From Actinobaculum sp. oral taxon 183 str. F0552 (GTDB lineage: Bacteria; Actinomycetota; Actinomycetes; Actinomycetales; Actinomycetaceae), in assembly GCF_000466165.1 (NCBI RefSeq), contig NZ_KE951411.1, forward strand, positions 1 to 46,765: 46,765 bases of DNA. The letters are read 5' to 3'. Of the stretch, positions 18,252 to 27,250 are shown piece after piece. The stretch's first letter is position 1, and each line of letters starts with the position of its first letter. A program made the translations under genes and the position numbers. The notes below the pieces were generated by a model. The model ran no database searches. It was not told where the DNA came from and saw only the letters and a program-made list of their open reading frames with translations.

Positions 18252-18277
18252 CGCCTGAAGGCGATCGCCCTCAGGCG
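18252..18277. terminator. Convergent hairpin terminator
   Basis: CGCCTGA (18252-18258) pairs with TCAGGCG (18271-18277), with a further 3 bp inside capped by a GATC loop and one mismatch between. It lies between the convergent permease and DUF3017 genes and overlaps the latter's stop codon. Confidence 0.5.
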
Positions 18278-18543
18278 ACCGTGGGGGTGTGCGCCCAATT
18301 GGCCAAGTACCACAGCGCGCCGGCCAGGAGCGCATAGGTGGCCACGTCGAAGAGCCTGGAGCGCACCCGCGGGACGACGCCTCCCGGGAGGACGGCCCTC
18401 CCGCAGCCGAAGGCGACCATGCTCGCGGACACGATCCGGCACGCGACTTCCGCGGACCACACGTAGCCGGAGGCCGCGACGCATCCCGTCCACAGGCCGA
18501 GGAAGATGTAGACGCCGGTGTGGGGCACTCGCTCGGGTTTCAT
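18271..18543 (-). CDS. DUF3017 family small membrane protein
   Basis: The 90-residue product has three hydrophobic segments (about residues 10-25, 33-48 and 65-85), with RAVLPG...RVRSRLFDV between the last two. This pattern is characteristic of the actinobacterial DUF3017 family, whose function is unknown. The start at the ATG at 18543 has TACAGT 8 nt upstream on the minus strand (18557-18552) and no ribosome binding site, so it is probably leaderless. It is divergent from the FAD-dependent reductase gene. Confidence 0.8.
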   Translation of the reverse strand: MKPERVPHTGVYIFLGLWTGCVAASGYVWSAEVACRIVSASMVAFGCGRAVLPGGVVPRVRSRLFDVATYALLAGALWYLANWAHTPTVA

Positions 18544-18551
18544 GGACCACT

Positions 18552-18557
18552 ACTGTA
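18552..18557 (-). promoter_or_regulatory. -10 box, leaderless promoter of the DUF3017 gene
   Basis: TACAGT (minus strand) lies 8 nt before the ATG at 18543. Confidence 0.5.
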
Positions 18558-18618
18558 CTCGCGGGGCCGGGAGCGGCCCTACGGCGCCGGCGGAGGCTGA
18601 CGAGGACGGCCAGGCGGC

Positions 18619-18624
18619 TAGCAT
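18619..18624 (+). promoter_or_regulatory. -10 box, leaderless promoter of the FAD reductase gene
   Basis: TAGCAT ends 7 nt before the ATG at 18632. The other in-frame ATG, at 18623, would overlap this box, which supports the later start. Confidence 0.5.
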
Positions 18625-18631
18625 GGACGGC

Positions 18632-19735
18632 ATGGAGCATGTCGGCATCGTCGGAACGGGCCTGGCCGGTGTGCGCGCAGCCGCCGAGCTGCGCGCCGCG
18701 GGGTTCACCGGAAAGCTCACCGCCTGGGACGCGGAGGATCGCGAGCCCTACGATCGGCCTCCGCTCACGAAATCCCTCTTCGGCGAGCGGGTGCGGCCGC
18801 TGGCGTCGCAGGGCCTGGGCGACCTGGCCGGGTTGGGCGTCCGGGTCGTGCCCGAGGCCGCTGCGTCCGTCGAGCTTTCGCCGTCGGGGGCTCTGCGCGT
18901 CTCCGGCGTGGCCGTCGACGCGGCGATCCTCGCCACGGGCGCCGCCCCGCACAGGAAGATGCCGGGGGCCCACGTCGTCTACACGTCCGACGACGCCGCC
19001 CGTCTCGCCGCCGCCATACCGCACTCCGCGTCCGTGCGGATCGCCGGGGCGGGATGGATCGGAACCGAGATCGCCTCGGCCGTCGCCTCCGCGGGCCTTC
19101 CCGGGCCCCGGGTCGAGCTGTGGGAGTCCAGCGGCCACATCCTCGGCCGCAGCTTCCACGGCGCAGTGGACGACCTGTGGCTCGGATGGCTCGAGGACGG
19201 CGGCGTCGACGTCCGGCTCGGCCAGCCCCTCCCCGAGGGGCAGGACGCGGACGCGATCCTCGTCCAGGCGACAGGATCGGCGCCCGCACTCGCCTTCCTC
19301 GCCGTCGAAGCCGACCGCACCGCACGCGGGGCTCTCGCCACGGACTCGCTCACCCGGGTCCTCTCAGGAGGCTCTCCCGTCCCGGGCCTGTACGCGGTCG
19401 GCGACTGCGCCGACGCCCTGCTCGGCGAGACGACACTGGAAGGCGGGCACTGGACGAAGGCCCTGAACGACGGAAAGGCGACCGCGGCGGCGATCCTGGG
19501 CGTCCCGCCTCCCGCGTACATCCCGCCCGTCGAGGTCTTCTCCACGCAGTTCGGCCACGAGATCGGCCTGGTCGGCACGGTGCCCGCAGACGTGGCGCCC
19601 GCACGCGAGGAGCCGCCGCGCGGAGGCTCGGTGATGCGCTGGGAGCGCGAGGGCCGACTGCTCGCGCTCCTGTCCGTGGACGCCCCCCGCGAGCTGTCCC
19701 GCGCCAGGAAGGCGCTGCGCGTCCGGCGCGACTGA
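18632..19735 (+). CDS. FAD/NAD(P)-dependent oxidoreductase, ferredoxin-reductase type
   Basis: The 367-residue product starts MEHVGIVGTGLAGVRAAAEL, an FAD-binding GxGxxG fold. It continues with DRPPLTKSLFGER and ILATGAAPHRKMPG, a second dinucleotide fold (RIAGAGWIGTEIASAVA, about residue 135) and the FAD motif GLYAVGDCAD (near 250). A short C-terminal reductase domain follows. This is the layout of rubredoxin/ferredoxin reductases that pass electrons from NAD(P)H to a small redox partner; no partner gene is adjacent. It is slightly shorter than typical members (about 400). It is a single gene ended by a very strong hairpin. Confidence 0.85.
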   Translation: MEHVGIVGTGLAGVRAAAELRAAGFTGKLTAWDAEDREPYDRPPLTKSLFGERVRPLASQGLGDLAGLGVRVVPEAAASVELSPSGALRVSGVAVDAAILATGAAPHRKMPGAHVVYTSDDAARLAAAIPHSASVRIAGAGWIGTEIASAVASAGLPGPRVELWESSGHILGRSFHGAVDDLWLGWLEDGGVDVRLGQPLPEGQDADAILVQATGSAPALAFLAVEADRTARGALATDSLTRVLSGGSPVPGLYAVGDCADALLGETTLEGGHWTKALNDGKATAAAILGVPPPAYIPPVEVFSTQFGHEIGLVGTVPADVAPAREEPPRGGSVMRWEREGRLLALLSVDAPRELSRARKALRVRRD

Positions 19736-19743
19736 AGCGCATG

Positions 19744-19781
19744 CGGATGGGGCGGGGACCCGCGGGTCCCCGCCCCATCCG
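19744..19781. terminator. Bidirectional hairpin terminator
   Basis: Two exact 18-nt arms (19744-19761 and 19764-19781, starting CGGATGGGGCGGGGACCC) are separated by only 2 nt. It lies between the convergent FAD reductase and putA genes and should stop transcription from both sides. Confidence 0.8.
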
Positions 19782-19831
19782 TTCAGCGGTCCCGATCGCC
19801 GGCCGTCCCGGCGCCAGCGGACCGCACGCTG

Positions 19832-22800
19832 TCAGAGCACGCCGTCCAAGAGCCTCGTCGGGTTGCCGAAGCGATGGTTCGTGGCCGACACCGCCTGCTC
19901 GCGCAGGAACGGCAGGAGTTCGACTTCGCCGCAGCCGGTGACCGGCTCGGCGTAGACCGCCACGTCCACGCTGCCGCCCACGGCCTCGGCCAGGGCCCGC
20001 GCATCGCCTTGGATGAGGCGCACCCGCAGGCCGTCGACGGTGGTCGCGTGGAGCTTCGCGTAGCGGTGGAACTCCTCATCGGATTCGACGACCACGCCGG
20101 CCCCGCGTGACTCGAGGTATTCGCGCATCTGCTTGGAGACCTCCACGCGCGAAGAGACCCTCGGCGCCGTGCCGGCCGCGAGGGCCCCGGCTGCCACGGC
20201 CAGCAGGTCGCCGACCGCGCCGTCGCCCAAGCGGATGACGGCTTCGGGCACCGGCCTGTAGCGCAGGACGTTGACCTCCACTTCCAGGCCGCTCGGGTCG
20301 GAGGGCCGGAAGTGGCCCGCCAGGGCGCGGTCCATGCCCTCTATCACCGAGAGGAAGCGGCTCTGGTCCACCACGCTCATCGTCTCGGCGATCGCCCGCG
20401 CGCCGCGCAGGGTCTCGTCGGCGATGTGGACGCGGCCGAGGTCCTTGGGCGCGTCCTCGACATGTCCCATGCCGATGAGGTAGTTGGGGCCTCCCGCCTT
20501 CGTGCCGGCGCCCACGCACGAACGCTTCCATCCGCCGAAGGACTGACGGCGGACGATCGCGCCCGTGATCGCGCGGTTGACGTAGACGTTGCCCGCCTGG
20601 ACCCTCTCCAGCCAGACGCGGATCTCCTCCCCGTCCAGGGAGTGCAGACCGGCGGTCAGGCCGTAGTCGACGGCGTTCTGCCAGTCGATCGCCTCGTCCA
20701 GCGTCTCGGCGCGCATGACGCCGAGGATGGGGCCGAAGTACTCCGTCAGGTGGTATTCGGACAGCGGCTTGACGCCGGCGCGCACGCCCGGGGTCCACAA
20801 CCTCTCCCCCAGTCGGCGAGGCTTGACCGCCCAGGCCTCGCCTTCGCCGAGCTCGGTCAGCCCCCTGAGAAGCTTGCCGTGCGGCGGTTCGATCACCGGG
20901 CCCATCTGCGTGGACAGATCCTCCGGGTCGCCGACCTTCAGCGATCGCACGGCGTCGACGAGCTGACGCTGGAAGCGCTTGGAGAATCCGAGCGAGCCGA
21001 CGAGGATGACGAGCGAGGAGGCCGAGCACTTCTGCCCCGCGTGCCCGAACGCCGAGTACACGACGTCCTTGACGGCCAGGTCGATGTCCGCGTTCGGCGT
21101 GACGACGATGGCGTTCTTCCCGGACGTCTCGGCGAACAGGCGCAGGTCGGGCCGCCAAGAGCGGAACATCCGCGCGGTCTCCGTCGAGCCGGTGAGGATG
21201 ACCTGGTCGGCTCGTTCGACGATGACCCGCCCCAGGGAAGACGCGTCCATGCACACCAGGCGGAGCACATCGCGGGGCACCCCGGCCTTCCACATGAGGT
21301 CCGCCAGGTAGGCGCCGGTACGCCGCGTGAGCTTGGCGGGCTTGAAGACCACGCCCGACCCCGTGGCGAGGGCCGCGAGGACGCCGCCCGCCGGGATGGC
21401 GATCGGGAAGTTCCACGGCGGGGTGACGAAGGTCGTGGACACGGGCCTGTAGACCGCGCCGCGCAGCTCGTCGAGCCTTTCCGCCAGTTCCGCGTAGTAG
21501 AGCGCGAAGTCGATGGCCTCGGAGACCTCGACGTCGCCCTGGTCGAGCGTCTTGCCGGCCTCGCAGCCGGCGACCTCCATGAGTTCGGCGCGGTGGTCCT
21601 CCAACGCCTGGGCGACGGCCCGGAGGACCGCGGCCCGCTGCCGGCCCGAACGGGCCGCCCACGAGGGCGCGGCGGCGGCCACGGAATCGACGAGGTCCCC
21701 CGCCTCCTTCTCCGTGGCGACCATGTGCGCCTCGACGAGGTCGACCCCCAGTGTGGAGGAGGGGATGCGGGAGGCGATCCCCTCGGCCCAGACGATGTTG
21801 GCGTGGAGCGAGTAGTCGGTGTCCGGCACGTTGGCGAAGCGTTCGGGGACCCGCGTTCCGGCGCTGCGGTCCTGTGTGCGGCGCGGCCCCACGGCCAGGG
21901 AGCCGACCAGCCCGACGGCCCGTCTGAAGCGCGCCTCCTCCAGGGCGAAGACGGCCTCCTTGCCCAAGTCGAAGACGTTGGACATGAAGTTCTCGGGCGT
22001 GGCGTTCTCCTCGAGCCTGCGCACGAGGTAGGCGACCGCGACGTCGTACTCCTCGGGGCGGACGACCGGGACGTAGTACAGGACCGAGCCGACGGTGTCC
22101 CTGACGGCGCGCGACTGCGGGGTCGCCATGCCCGCCAGCATCTCGATGTCCACGCCCTCGGTGACGCCCCGGTCCCGGGCCGTCTCCAGGCCGTAGGCGA
22201 GAGTGAAGAGGTTCATGCCGGCTATGCCGATGTGGACGGCGTCGACGCGTTCGGGCGTGAGCGCGGCGTCGAGCACGGCCAGATAGTTGGCGTCGGTCTC
22301 GGCCTTGCCGGGCTGCACCGTGAGCTCCCAGCCGTGGATGACCGCGTCCACCCGTTCCATGGAGAGGTTCGCGCCCTTGACCACGCGCACCTTGATCGGC
22401 GCCCCTCCCCGGGCCCGCCGGGCCTTCGCCCACTCGGTCAGGTCGTCGAGGCGGCCGAGCGCGTCGGGAAGGTAGGCCTGGAGGACGATCCCGGCGCCGT
22501 AGCCCAGGAATTCCTCCATGTCGAGGATCCGCTTGAAGACGTCGATCGTCAAGTCGAGGTCGCGGTACTCCTCCATGTCGAGGTTGATGAAGGTCCCCTC
22601 GGCCTGCGCGAGCCGGTAGACGGGCAGGAGTTTGGCGACGGCGTCCTCGACGGCCGCGGTGTGCCCGAAGGGCGCGTGCGGGCCGATCACAGAAGAGACC
22701 TTGAGCGAGACGTAGTCGACGTCGTCGCGGGAGATGAGCTCCTCGGTCGCCTCCATGCGCCTGGCGGCCTCTGCGTCGCCGAGCACGGCCTCGCCCAGGA

Positions 22801-23224
22801 GGTTGAGGTTGAGACGCGATCCGTCGGCGCGGAGCTTGGCGATGGCCGGGCCGAGGCGGTCGGGCGTCACGTCGAGGATGAGGTCGCCGACGAGGGCCGC
22901 GAAGACCCTCTCGGCGGCCGGCGTGGCGAGCCCGGGGGCCATGGGCGCGATTCTCCCCCCGATCTTCGCCGGCAGGCCCAGATACCAGGGGAGGAACGAG
23001 GCGTCGCGTTCGGCCAGGCTTTTGAGGTTGTGCGCCGAGATGGCAGGGTCTTCGGGGCGGATCACGCCGTCCACGAACGACACCGTGTAATCGAGGCCTC
23101 CCGCATGGTCCAGCACCTGGGACAACAGCTTCGCCGAGGATGCCGTGGGATAGGCTCTGGCCGCCTCGCTCCATTCTTTGGCTTGGGCTACGGCGCGCTC
23201 CACACGGGATTTATCCAACTCCAT
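19832..23224 (-). CDS. putA: Bifunctional proline dehydrogenase / L-glutamate gamma-semialdehyde dehydrogenase
   Basis: The 1130-residue product oxidises proline to glutamate. The N-terminal half is a proline dehydrogenase FAD barrel (DYVSLKVSSVIGPHAP, GIVLQAYLPD, IKVRVVKGANLSMERVDA). The second half is an aldehyde dehydrogenase: FVTPPWNFPIAIPAGG, LTGSTETARMF, ETSGKNAIVV with the catalytic Glu near 697, and FGHAGQKCSASS with the catalytic Cys near 730. There is no N-terminal ribbon-helix-helix repressor domain, so it is a non-regulatory PutA. AAAGGA precedes ATGATG; the second ATG at 23224 has the better spacing (7 nt), and 23227 is the alternative. It follows purH after 62 nt on the same strand. 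The last part is a GATase-free C-terminal segment that I cannot assign. Confidence 0.94.
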   Translation of the reverse strand: MELDKSRVERAVAQAKEWSEAARAYPTASSAKLLSQVLDHAGGLDYTVSFVDGVIRPEDPAISAHNLKSLAERDASFLPWYLGLPAKIGGRIAPMAPGLATPAAERVFAALVGDLILDVTPDRLGPAIAKLRADGSRLNLNLLGEAVLGDAEAARRMEATEELISRDDVDYVSLKVSSVIGPHAPFGHTAAVEDAVAKLLPVYRLAQAEGTFINLDMEEYRDLDLTIDVFKRILDMEEFLGYGAGIVLQAYLPDALGRLDDLTEWAKARRARGGAPIKVRVVKGANLSMERVDAVIHGWELTVQPGKAETDANYLAVLDAALTPERVDAVHIGIAGMNLFTLAYGLETARDRGVTEGVDIEMLAGMATPQSRAVRDTVGSVLYYVPVVRPEEYDVAVAYLVRRLEENATPENFMSNVFDLGKEAVFALEEARFRRAVGLVGSLAVGPRRTQDRSAGTRVPERFANVPDTDYSLHANIVWAEGIASRIPSSTLGVDLVEAHMVATEKEAGDLVDSVAAAAPSWAARSGRQRAAVLRAVAQALEDHRAELMEVAGCEAGKTLDQGDVEVSEAIDFALYYAELAERLDELRGAVYRPVSTTFVTPPWNFPIAIPAGGVLAALATGSGVVFKPAKLTRRTGAYLADLMWKAGVPRDVLRLVCMDASSLGRVIVERADQVILTGSTETARMFRSWRPDLRLFAETSGKNAIVVTPNADIDLAVKDVVYSAFGHAGQKCSASSLVILVGSLGFSKRFQRQLVDAVRSLKVGDPEDLSTQMGPVIEPPHGKLLRGLTELGEGEAWAVKPRRLGERLWTPGVRAGVKPLSEYHLTEYFGPILGVMRAETLDEAIDWQNAVDYGLTAGLHSLDGEEIRVWLERVQAGNVYVNRAITGAIVRRQSFGGWKRSCVGAGTKAGGPNYLIGMGHVEDAPKDLGRVHIADETLRGARAIAETMSVVDQSRFLSVIEGMDRALAGHFRPSDPSGLEVEVNVLRYRPVPEAVIRLGDGAVGDLLAVAAGALAAGTAPRVSSRVEVSKQMREYLESRGAGVVVESDEEFHRYAKLHATTVDGLRVRLIQGDARALAEAVGGSVDVAVYAEPVTGCGEVELLPFLREQAVSATNHRFGNPTRLLDGVL

Positions 23225-23286
23225 CATTAGATCCTTTCTGAATCGCATCTGCTCGACTGTACAGATGATACGGGTCACTTCGACGA

Positions 23287-24798
23287 TCAGTGTGCGAAAT
23301 GGCGTGTTCCCGTCAGGTACATAGTGACACTCGAAGCCCTCGCCGAGGAAATCACCTCTTCGTCGCGGATGGAGCCGCCGGGTTGGACGACGGCGCGCAC
23401 GCCCGCCCGCGCCAGGACCTCGAAGCCGTCGGCGAAGGGGAAGTAAGCGTCGGACGCGGCGACGGCCCCCGCGGCTCGGTCTCCCGCACGGGTCACGGCC
23501 AGACGGCACGAATCCACCCGGTTGACCTGTCCCATTCCGATGCCGACGCTCGCGCCGTCCCGCGCCAGCAGGATCGCATTCGACTTCACGGCGCGCACGG
23601 CCCTCCAGGCGAATTCGAGGTCGCGGAGGGCGGGGCCGTCGGCGGGGTCGCCGGACACGAGCGTCCAGGAGGCCGGGTCGTCCCCCGGCGCGTCGATGAG
23701 GTCCCGGTCTTGGAGGAGGATCCCGCCGCTGATCGGGCGCACGTCACGCGTCGGATCGAGCTCGCCGACCCGCAGAATCCTCAGGTTCTTCTTGCGCGAG
23801 AGGATGTCGAGCGCCTCGGGCGCGAAGCCGGGGGCGGCGATCGCCTCCGTGAAAACGCCGGCGACGGCCTCGGCCATGTCCGCGCTCACCTCGCGGTTGG
23901 CGGCTATGACTCCTCCGTAGGCGGAGACCGGGTCGCAGGCGTGGGCTCTGCGATAGGCGTCGGCGACGTCCTCGCCGACGGCCAGGCCGCACGGGTTGGC
24001 GTGCTTGACGACGGCTACGGCGGGGCCGGCGTGGTCGTAGGCCGCGCGCAGGGCCGCGTCGACGTCCTGGTAGTTGTTGTAGCTCATCTCCTTGCCGCCG
24101 AGCTGTTCGGCCTGGGCCAGCCCTCCGGTGCCGTCCGTGTAGACGGCGGCGGCCTGATGCGGATTCTCCCCGTAGCGCAGGGTCGATCGCCGGGTGAAGA
24201 CGCCGCCGGCGCACTCCCCTTCGGAGATCCACTCGGCCACGGCGGCGTCGTAGGCGGCGGTGTGGGCGAACGCCTTGGCCGCCAGGCGCAGGCGCTCGCC
24301 GTCCTCGAAGCCGCCCTTGCCGGCCGCCTCGATCACGGCGCCGTAGTCCGCCGGGTCGGTGACGACGGCGACGCTCGCATGGTTCTTCGCGGCCGCCCGC
24401 ACCATGGCCGGGCCGCCGATGTCGATCTTCTCGACGCACTCCTCGAAGCCCGCGCCCGAGGCGACGGCCTGCCGGAACGGGTAGAGGTTGACGACGACCA
24501 GGTCGAAGGCCGCGATCCCGAGGTCCGCGAGCTGGCGGACGTGGGACTCCTTACGCCGGTCGGCGAGGATCCCGGCGTAGACGGCCGGATGCAAGGTCTT
24601 GACTCTGCCGTCCAGGCATTCGGGGAAGCCGGTCAGAGCGGAGACCTCGGTGACCGGGATCCCGGCCTCGGAGATGGCCGAGGCCGTCGTGCCGGTCGAT
24701 ACGATGCGGCATCCGGCTTCGTCGAGTGCTCTCGCCAACTCTTCGACGCCCGTCTTGTCGGAGACGGATACGATGGCGCGGCGCAGGGGTATACGCAT
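23287..24798 (-). CDS. purH: AICAR transformylase / IMP cyclohydrolase
   Basis: The 503-residue product catalyses the last two steps of IMP synthesis. The N-terminal IMP cyclohydrolase domain shows [42 protein letters not shown] and LVVVNLYPF. The C-terminal transformylase domain shows [21 protein letters not shown] and [11 protein letters not shown], with a late [11 protein letters not shown] segment. AAGGAG lies 6 nt before the ATG at 24798. It belongs with purN, but in this genome the two are separated by an esterase gene pair and a 450-bp gap. Confidence 0.97.
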   Translation of the reverse strand: MRIPLRRAIVSVSDKTGVEELARALDEAGCRIVSTGTTASAISEAGIPVTEVSALTGFPECLDGRVKTLHPAVYAGILADRRKESHVRQLADLGIAAFDLVVVNLYPFRQAVASGAGFEECVEKIDIGGPAMVRAAAKNHASVAVVTDPADYGAVIEAAGKGGFEDGERLRLAAKAFAHTAAYDAAVAEWISEGECAGGVFTRRSTLRYGENPHQAAAVYTDGTGGLAQAEQLGGKEMSYNNYQDVDAALRAAYDHAGPAVAVVKHANPCGLAVGEDVADAYRRAHACDPVSAYGGVIAANREVSADMAEAVAGVFTEAIAAPGFAPEALDILSRKKNLRILRVGELDPTRDVRPISGGILLQDRDLIDAPGDDPASWTLVSGDPADGPALRDLEFAWRAVRAVKSNAILLARDGASVGIGMGQVNRVDSCRLAVTRAGDRAAGAVAASDAYFPFADGFEVLARAGVRAVVQPGGSIRDEEVISSARASSVTMYLTGTRHFAH

Positions 24799-25249
24799 GG
24801 TGACTCCTTGAAATCTCCGGAGCGACACCCAGGCGTGCGGCGTCCGCTCTGTGGAGCCGCTCCCCGATGGTCTGTTCCATCCGACACCAGTCGCGGCCCG
24901 TCCAGTGTACAACGGCGGCCGCCTCGCGGCGGGTCCGGGTCCTCTCCGTCGCCTCCATGCCGGCCCGCATCGGCGCCGATCCGTCCCGCGGCGGGTCCGG
25001 GTCCACTGCGCAGGCGCCCGAGAAGGCCGTCAGGACGCCGGCCTACGAGACCTGCGTCCACCGCCGCGCATGCCGCGTCGGAGAAGGCCGCCGGACTTCG
25101 CCGGAGGGGTTTCCGTCCGACCGCAGATCCACGCGCCCCGGGGACGGAGCTGAGCTTGAGGACGGGTGTGATGATGCGCCAGGATCCCCGTCCGGGGACG
25201 GAGGGAGCCGCAGTCGTAGGGAGGGGAGCCTCAGTCGTACAGGCAAATG
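24799..25249. other. Gene-free gap upstream of purH with direct repeats
   Basis: An 18-nt direct repeat (CGCGGCGGGTCCGGGTCC) occurs at 24925-24942 and 24987-25004. AGTCGTACAGG is repeated at 25233-25243 and 25252-25262, the latter covering the last codons of the small membrane protein, and a degenerate copy begins at 25212. A short CCCCGTCCGGGG hairpin near 25187 may end the upstream operon. The purH promoter must be here but is not obvious. Confidence 0.5.
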
Positions 25250-25516
25250 CTAGTCGTACAGGCCGAGGAGGTTGAAGAACTCGCCTATCTCCGAATACGA
25301 GGAGACGCTGCCCGTCCCCCAGTTGAAGACGAGCAGAGCGGTCACCAGGCCGAACAGCCAAGACAGGACGACGAGGCCCACGCGGCCGAGCACTCCCAGG
25401 ACGGCCCTGCGCCCCTCGAAGACGAGCCGCGGCCCGAGCTTCACGCTCGCGACGGTGGCTCCGACCGTGGCGGCCAGGCTCAGGAGGAAGGTCCCCACGC
25501 CGGTGATCTCGAACAT
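25250..25516 (-). CDS. Small two-helix membrane protein, resembling the N-terminal membrane part of the adjacent esterase
   Basis: The 88-residue product begins MFEITGVGTFLLSLAATVGA and has hydrophobic segments at about 7-27 and 43-67. It ends in VFNWGTGSVSSYSEIGEF and FNLLGLYD. That ending resembles INRHLGYVETWGDVLDLL of the neighbouring esterase, the link between membrane part and hydrolase domain, but here the chain stops. Its ATG overlaps the esterase stop (TGATG), so the two are translationally coupled; an in-frame GTG one codon earlier is possible. I do not recognise a named family. It may be a partner subunit or a remnant of a duplicated esterase. Confidence 0.65.
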   Translation of the reverse strand: MFEITGVGTFLLSLAATVGATVASVKLGPRLVFEGRRAVLGVLGRVGLVVLSWLFGLVTALLVFNWGTGSVSSYSEIGEFFNLLGLYD

Positions 25517-26601
25517 CACGGTTTCTCATTCCACTTGAGGGCCGCGGGAAGCTGTCCTCGCCACACACTCCAATTGTGCCCTCCCTCCGATCCGAGGAAC
25601 GTCGTCAGCATGACGTTCTTCGAACCCACGGAGCGCAGGGACTTGATGAAGTGCGACGACTTCCGATCGTTCGCAGTGCCGGTCGCGTAGTATTTCTGAG
25701 GCCACTCCCTCTGCTCGGCCATCAGGCGGGACACCGTGAACTTGCGCCTGACGACTCTGTTGGCGGCGAGGAGATGGCCGGTTTCGGGGGCGTCGTACCC
25801 GGAGAAGGCGATGATCCGGGAGAAGAGGTGGGGGTTGGTCAAGCCCAGGACCGGCGCGCAGTAGCCGCCGAAGGACGCCCCCGCGATGGTCCACCCCTCT
25901 CGCGTGGAAGCGGTGTTCGGGAAGTTGTGCCGGACCATTCCCACGACGTCCTGCGTCACCCATGTGCCGATGCGCGGAGCGCCCTTGATGTCCACGCAGT
26001 CGCCGTACGCTCGGCGGATCTTCAGAGAGGGGATGGCGAAGATCGTGTCGGGGTGGGCCTTGGAGATAGCCGCCAAGTCGAGCTGAAGCGGCACTCTCTT
26101 CGGATTGCCGGGGTACCCATGGAGGATGAGGACGACCTTGTACACCTTGCCGTTGTTGGGCGAGTACCCGGGCGGAACCCATACCCACACCGACTCGTGG
26201 ACCTTGGAGATCGGCCCCCGGAAGTCGGTCTTCAGCGCGCCGTTGGAATCCCGGTTGAACGAGGTCTTCCACGCGGGATCGTCCTCGTGGCCCGGGAGGA
26301 CGGGGTCGCGCGCTTCCCGCTTGGGCGGCTTGTGGAGGACGGGGTGGACGGGGCCGGAGTCGATCGAGGGGTCGAGCAAGTCGAGCACGTCGCCCCATGT
26401 CTCGACGTACCCGAGGTGCCTGTTGATCTGCAGGCCCATCGTGCTCACGCCGCAGACGATGGCCGTGACTATGGCCAGAACGGAATAGGCGACCCGCCGG
26501 CGGGTGGTGGCCCGGCCGACGGACCACACAGCCCATGCCAGAGCGGCGATGGCGGCCACCGCGAAGATGACGAGCGTATGGAGTCTGTCAGGTCCGAGCA
26601 T
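25516..26601 (-). CDS. Membrane-anchored alpha/beta-hydrolase esterase
   Basis: The 361-residue product has two N-terminal membrane segments (about residues 7-27 and 36-58). These are followed by an extracytoplasmic esterase domain of the esterase-D / antigen-85-like fold: VWVWVPPGYSP, VVLILHGYPG, nucleophile elbow GASFGGY and a terminal EGGHNWSVW with the catalytic His. Substrates of such actinobacterial enzymes are mostly unknown; cell-envelope acyl esters are plausible. AGGAGA lies 5 nt before the ATG at 26601, inside the end of purN, whose stop is overlapped by 14 nt. It is therefore an insertion into the purine operon relative to the usual purN-purH adjacency. Confidence 0.82.
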   Translation of the reverse strand: MLGPDRLHTLVIFAVAAIAALAWAVWSVGRATTRRRVAYSVLAIVTAIVCGVSTMGLQINRHLGYVETWGDVLDLLDPSIDSGPVHPVLHKPPKREARDPVLPGHEDDPAWKTSFNRDSNGALKTDFRGPISKVHESVWVWVPPGYSPNNGKVYKVVLILHGYPGNPKRVPLQLDLAAISKAHPDTIFAIPSLKIRRAYGDCVDIKGAPRIGTWVTQDVVGMVRHNFPNTASTREGWTIAGASFGGYCAPVLGLTNPHLFSRIIAFSGYDAPETGHLLAANRVVRRKFTVSRLMAEQREWPQKYYATGTANDRKSSHFIKSLRSVGSKNVMLTTFLGSEGGHNWSVWRGQLPAALKWNEKP

Positions 26602-27241
26602 ACCGTTCTCCTATTCCCGCACGCCGGCCGTCGATCCACCATCCTTCTCGTGCCATAGCACCGACGATCTCGACGAGCTGGATGCGTTCGACGTCCTTGA
26701 TGCGCTCGCTGAGCGCCTCCTCGGTGTCCGCGTCCAGCACGGGGCACGTCACCTGTCCGAGGATCGGCCCTGTGTCCATCCCCGAATCGACGATGAAAAC
26801 GGTGGCGCCAGTCACTTTGACCCCATAGGCTAGGGCGTCGGCCGGGCCGTGGACTCCGGGGAAGGAGGGGAGCAGAGCGTTGTGGGTGTTGACGACCCTC
26901 CAGGGGAAGGCGTCGAGGAAGGCGGGGGAGACGAGCTTGAGGAAGCCGGCCAGCACGACGATGTCGGGGCTGTGGGCGGCCACGTCGTCGCGCAGGGCCT
27001 CGTTCCACGCCTCTCGCGTGGGCGAGCCGGACAGTTGGCGGACGAAAGTCGGCAGGCCCGCCCGCCGCGCCGCCTCGACGCCGCCGGTGTCCGACCTGTC
27101 GGCGCCTACGGCGACGACGCGAGCACCGTAGGAGGGGTCTCCCGTCGCCTCGAGGAGTGCCGCCATGTTGGTCCCCGCGCCCGACACCAGCACGACGATG
27201 CGGGCGGGACGGCGATCGGGCCGTATGGCGAAAGAGGTCAC
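26588..27241 (-). CDS. purN: Phosphoribosylglycinamide formyltransferase
   Basis: The 217-residue product transfers a formyl group from 10-formyl-THF to GAR in purine synthesis. It shows IVVLVSGAGTNMAALLEA, VVNTHNALLPSFPGVHG (catalytic Asn and His) and GATVFIVDSGMDTGPIL (catalytic Asp). The usual TVH in the last motif reads TVF here, a substitution next to the active site. The ATG at 27241 follows the perM stop by 9 nt, and the 3' end overlaps the esterase start, so all three are one transcription unit. Confidence 0.95.
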   Translation of the reverse strand: MTSFAIRPDRRPARIVVLVSGAGTNMAALLEATGDPSYGARVVAVGADRSDTGGVEAARRAGLPTFVRQLSGSPTREAWNEALRDDVAAHSPDIVVLAGFLKLVSPAFLDAFPWRVVNTHNALLPSFPGVHGPADALAYGVKVTGATVFIVDSGMDTGPILGQVTCPVLDADTEEALSERIKDVERIQLVEIVGAMAREGWWIDGRRAGIGERYART

Positions 27242-27250
27242 CTGTTGATC

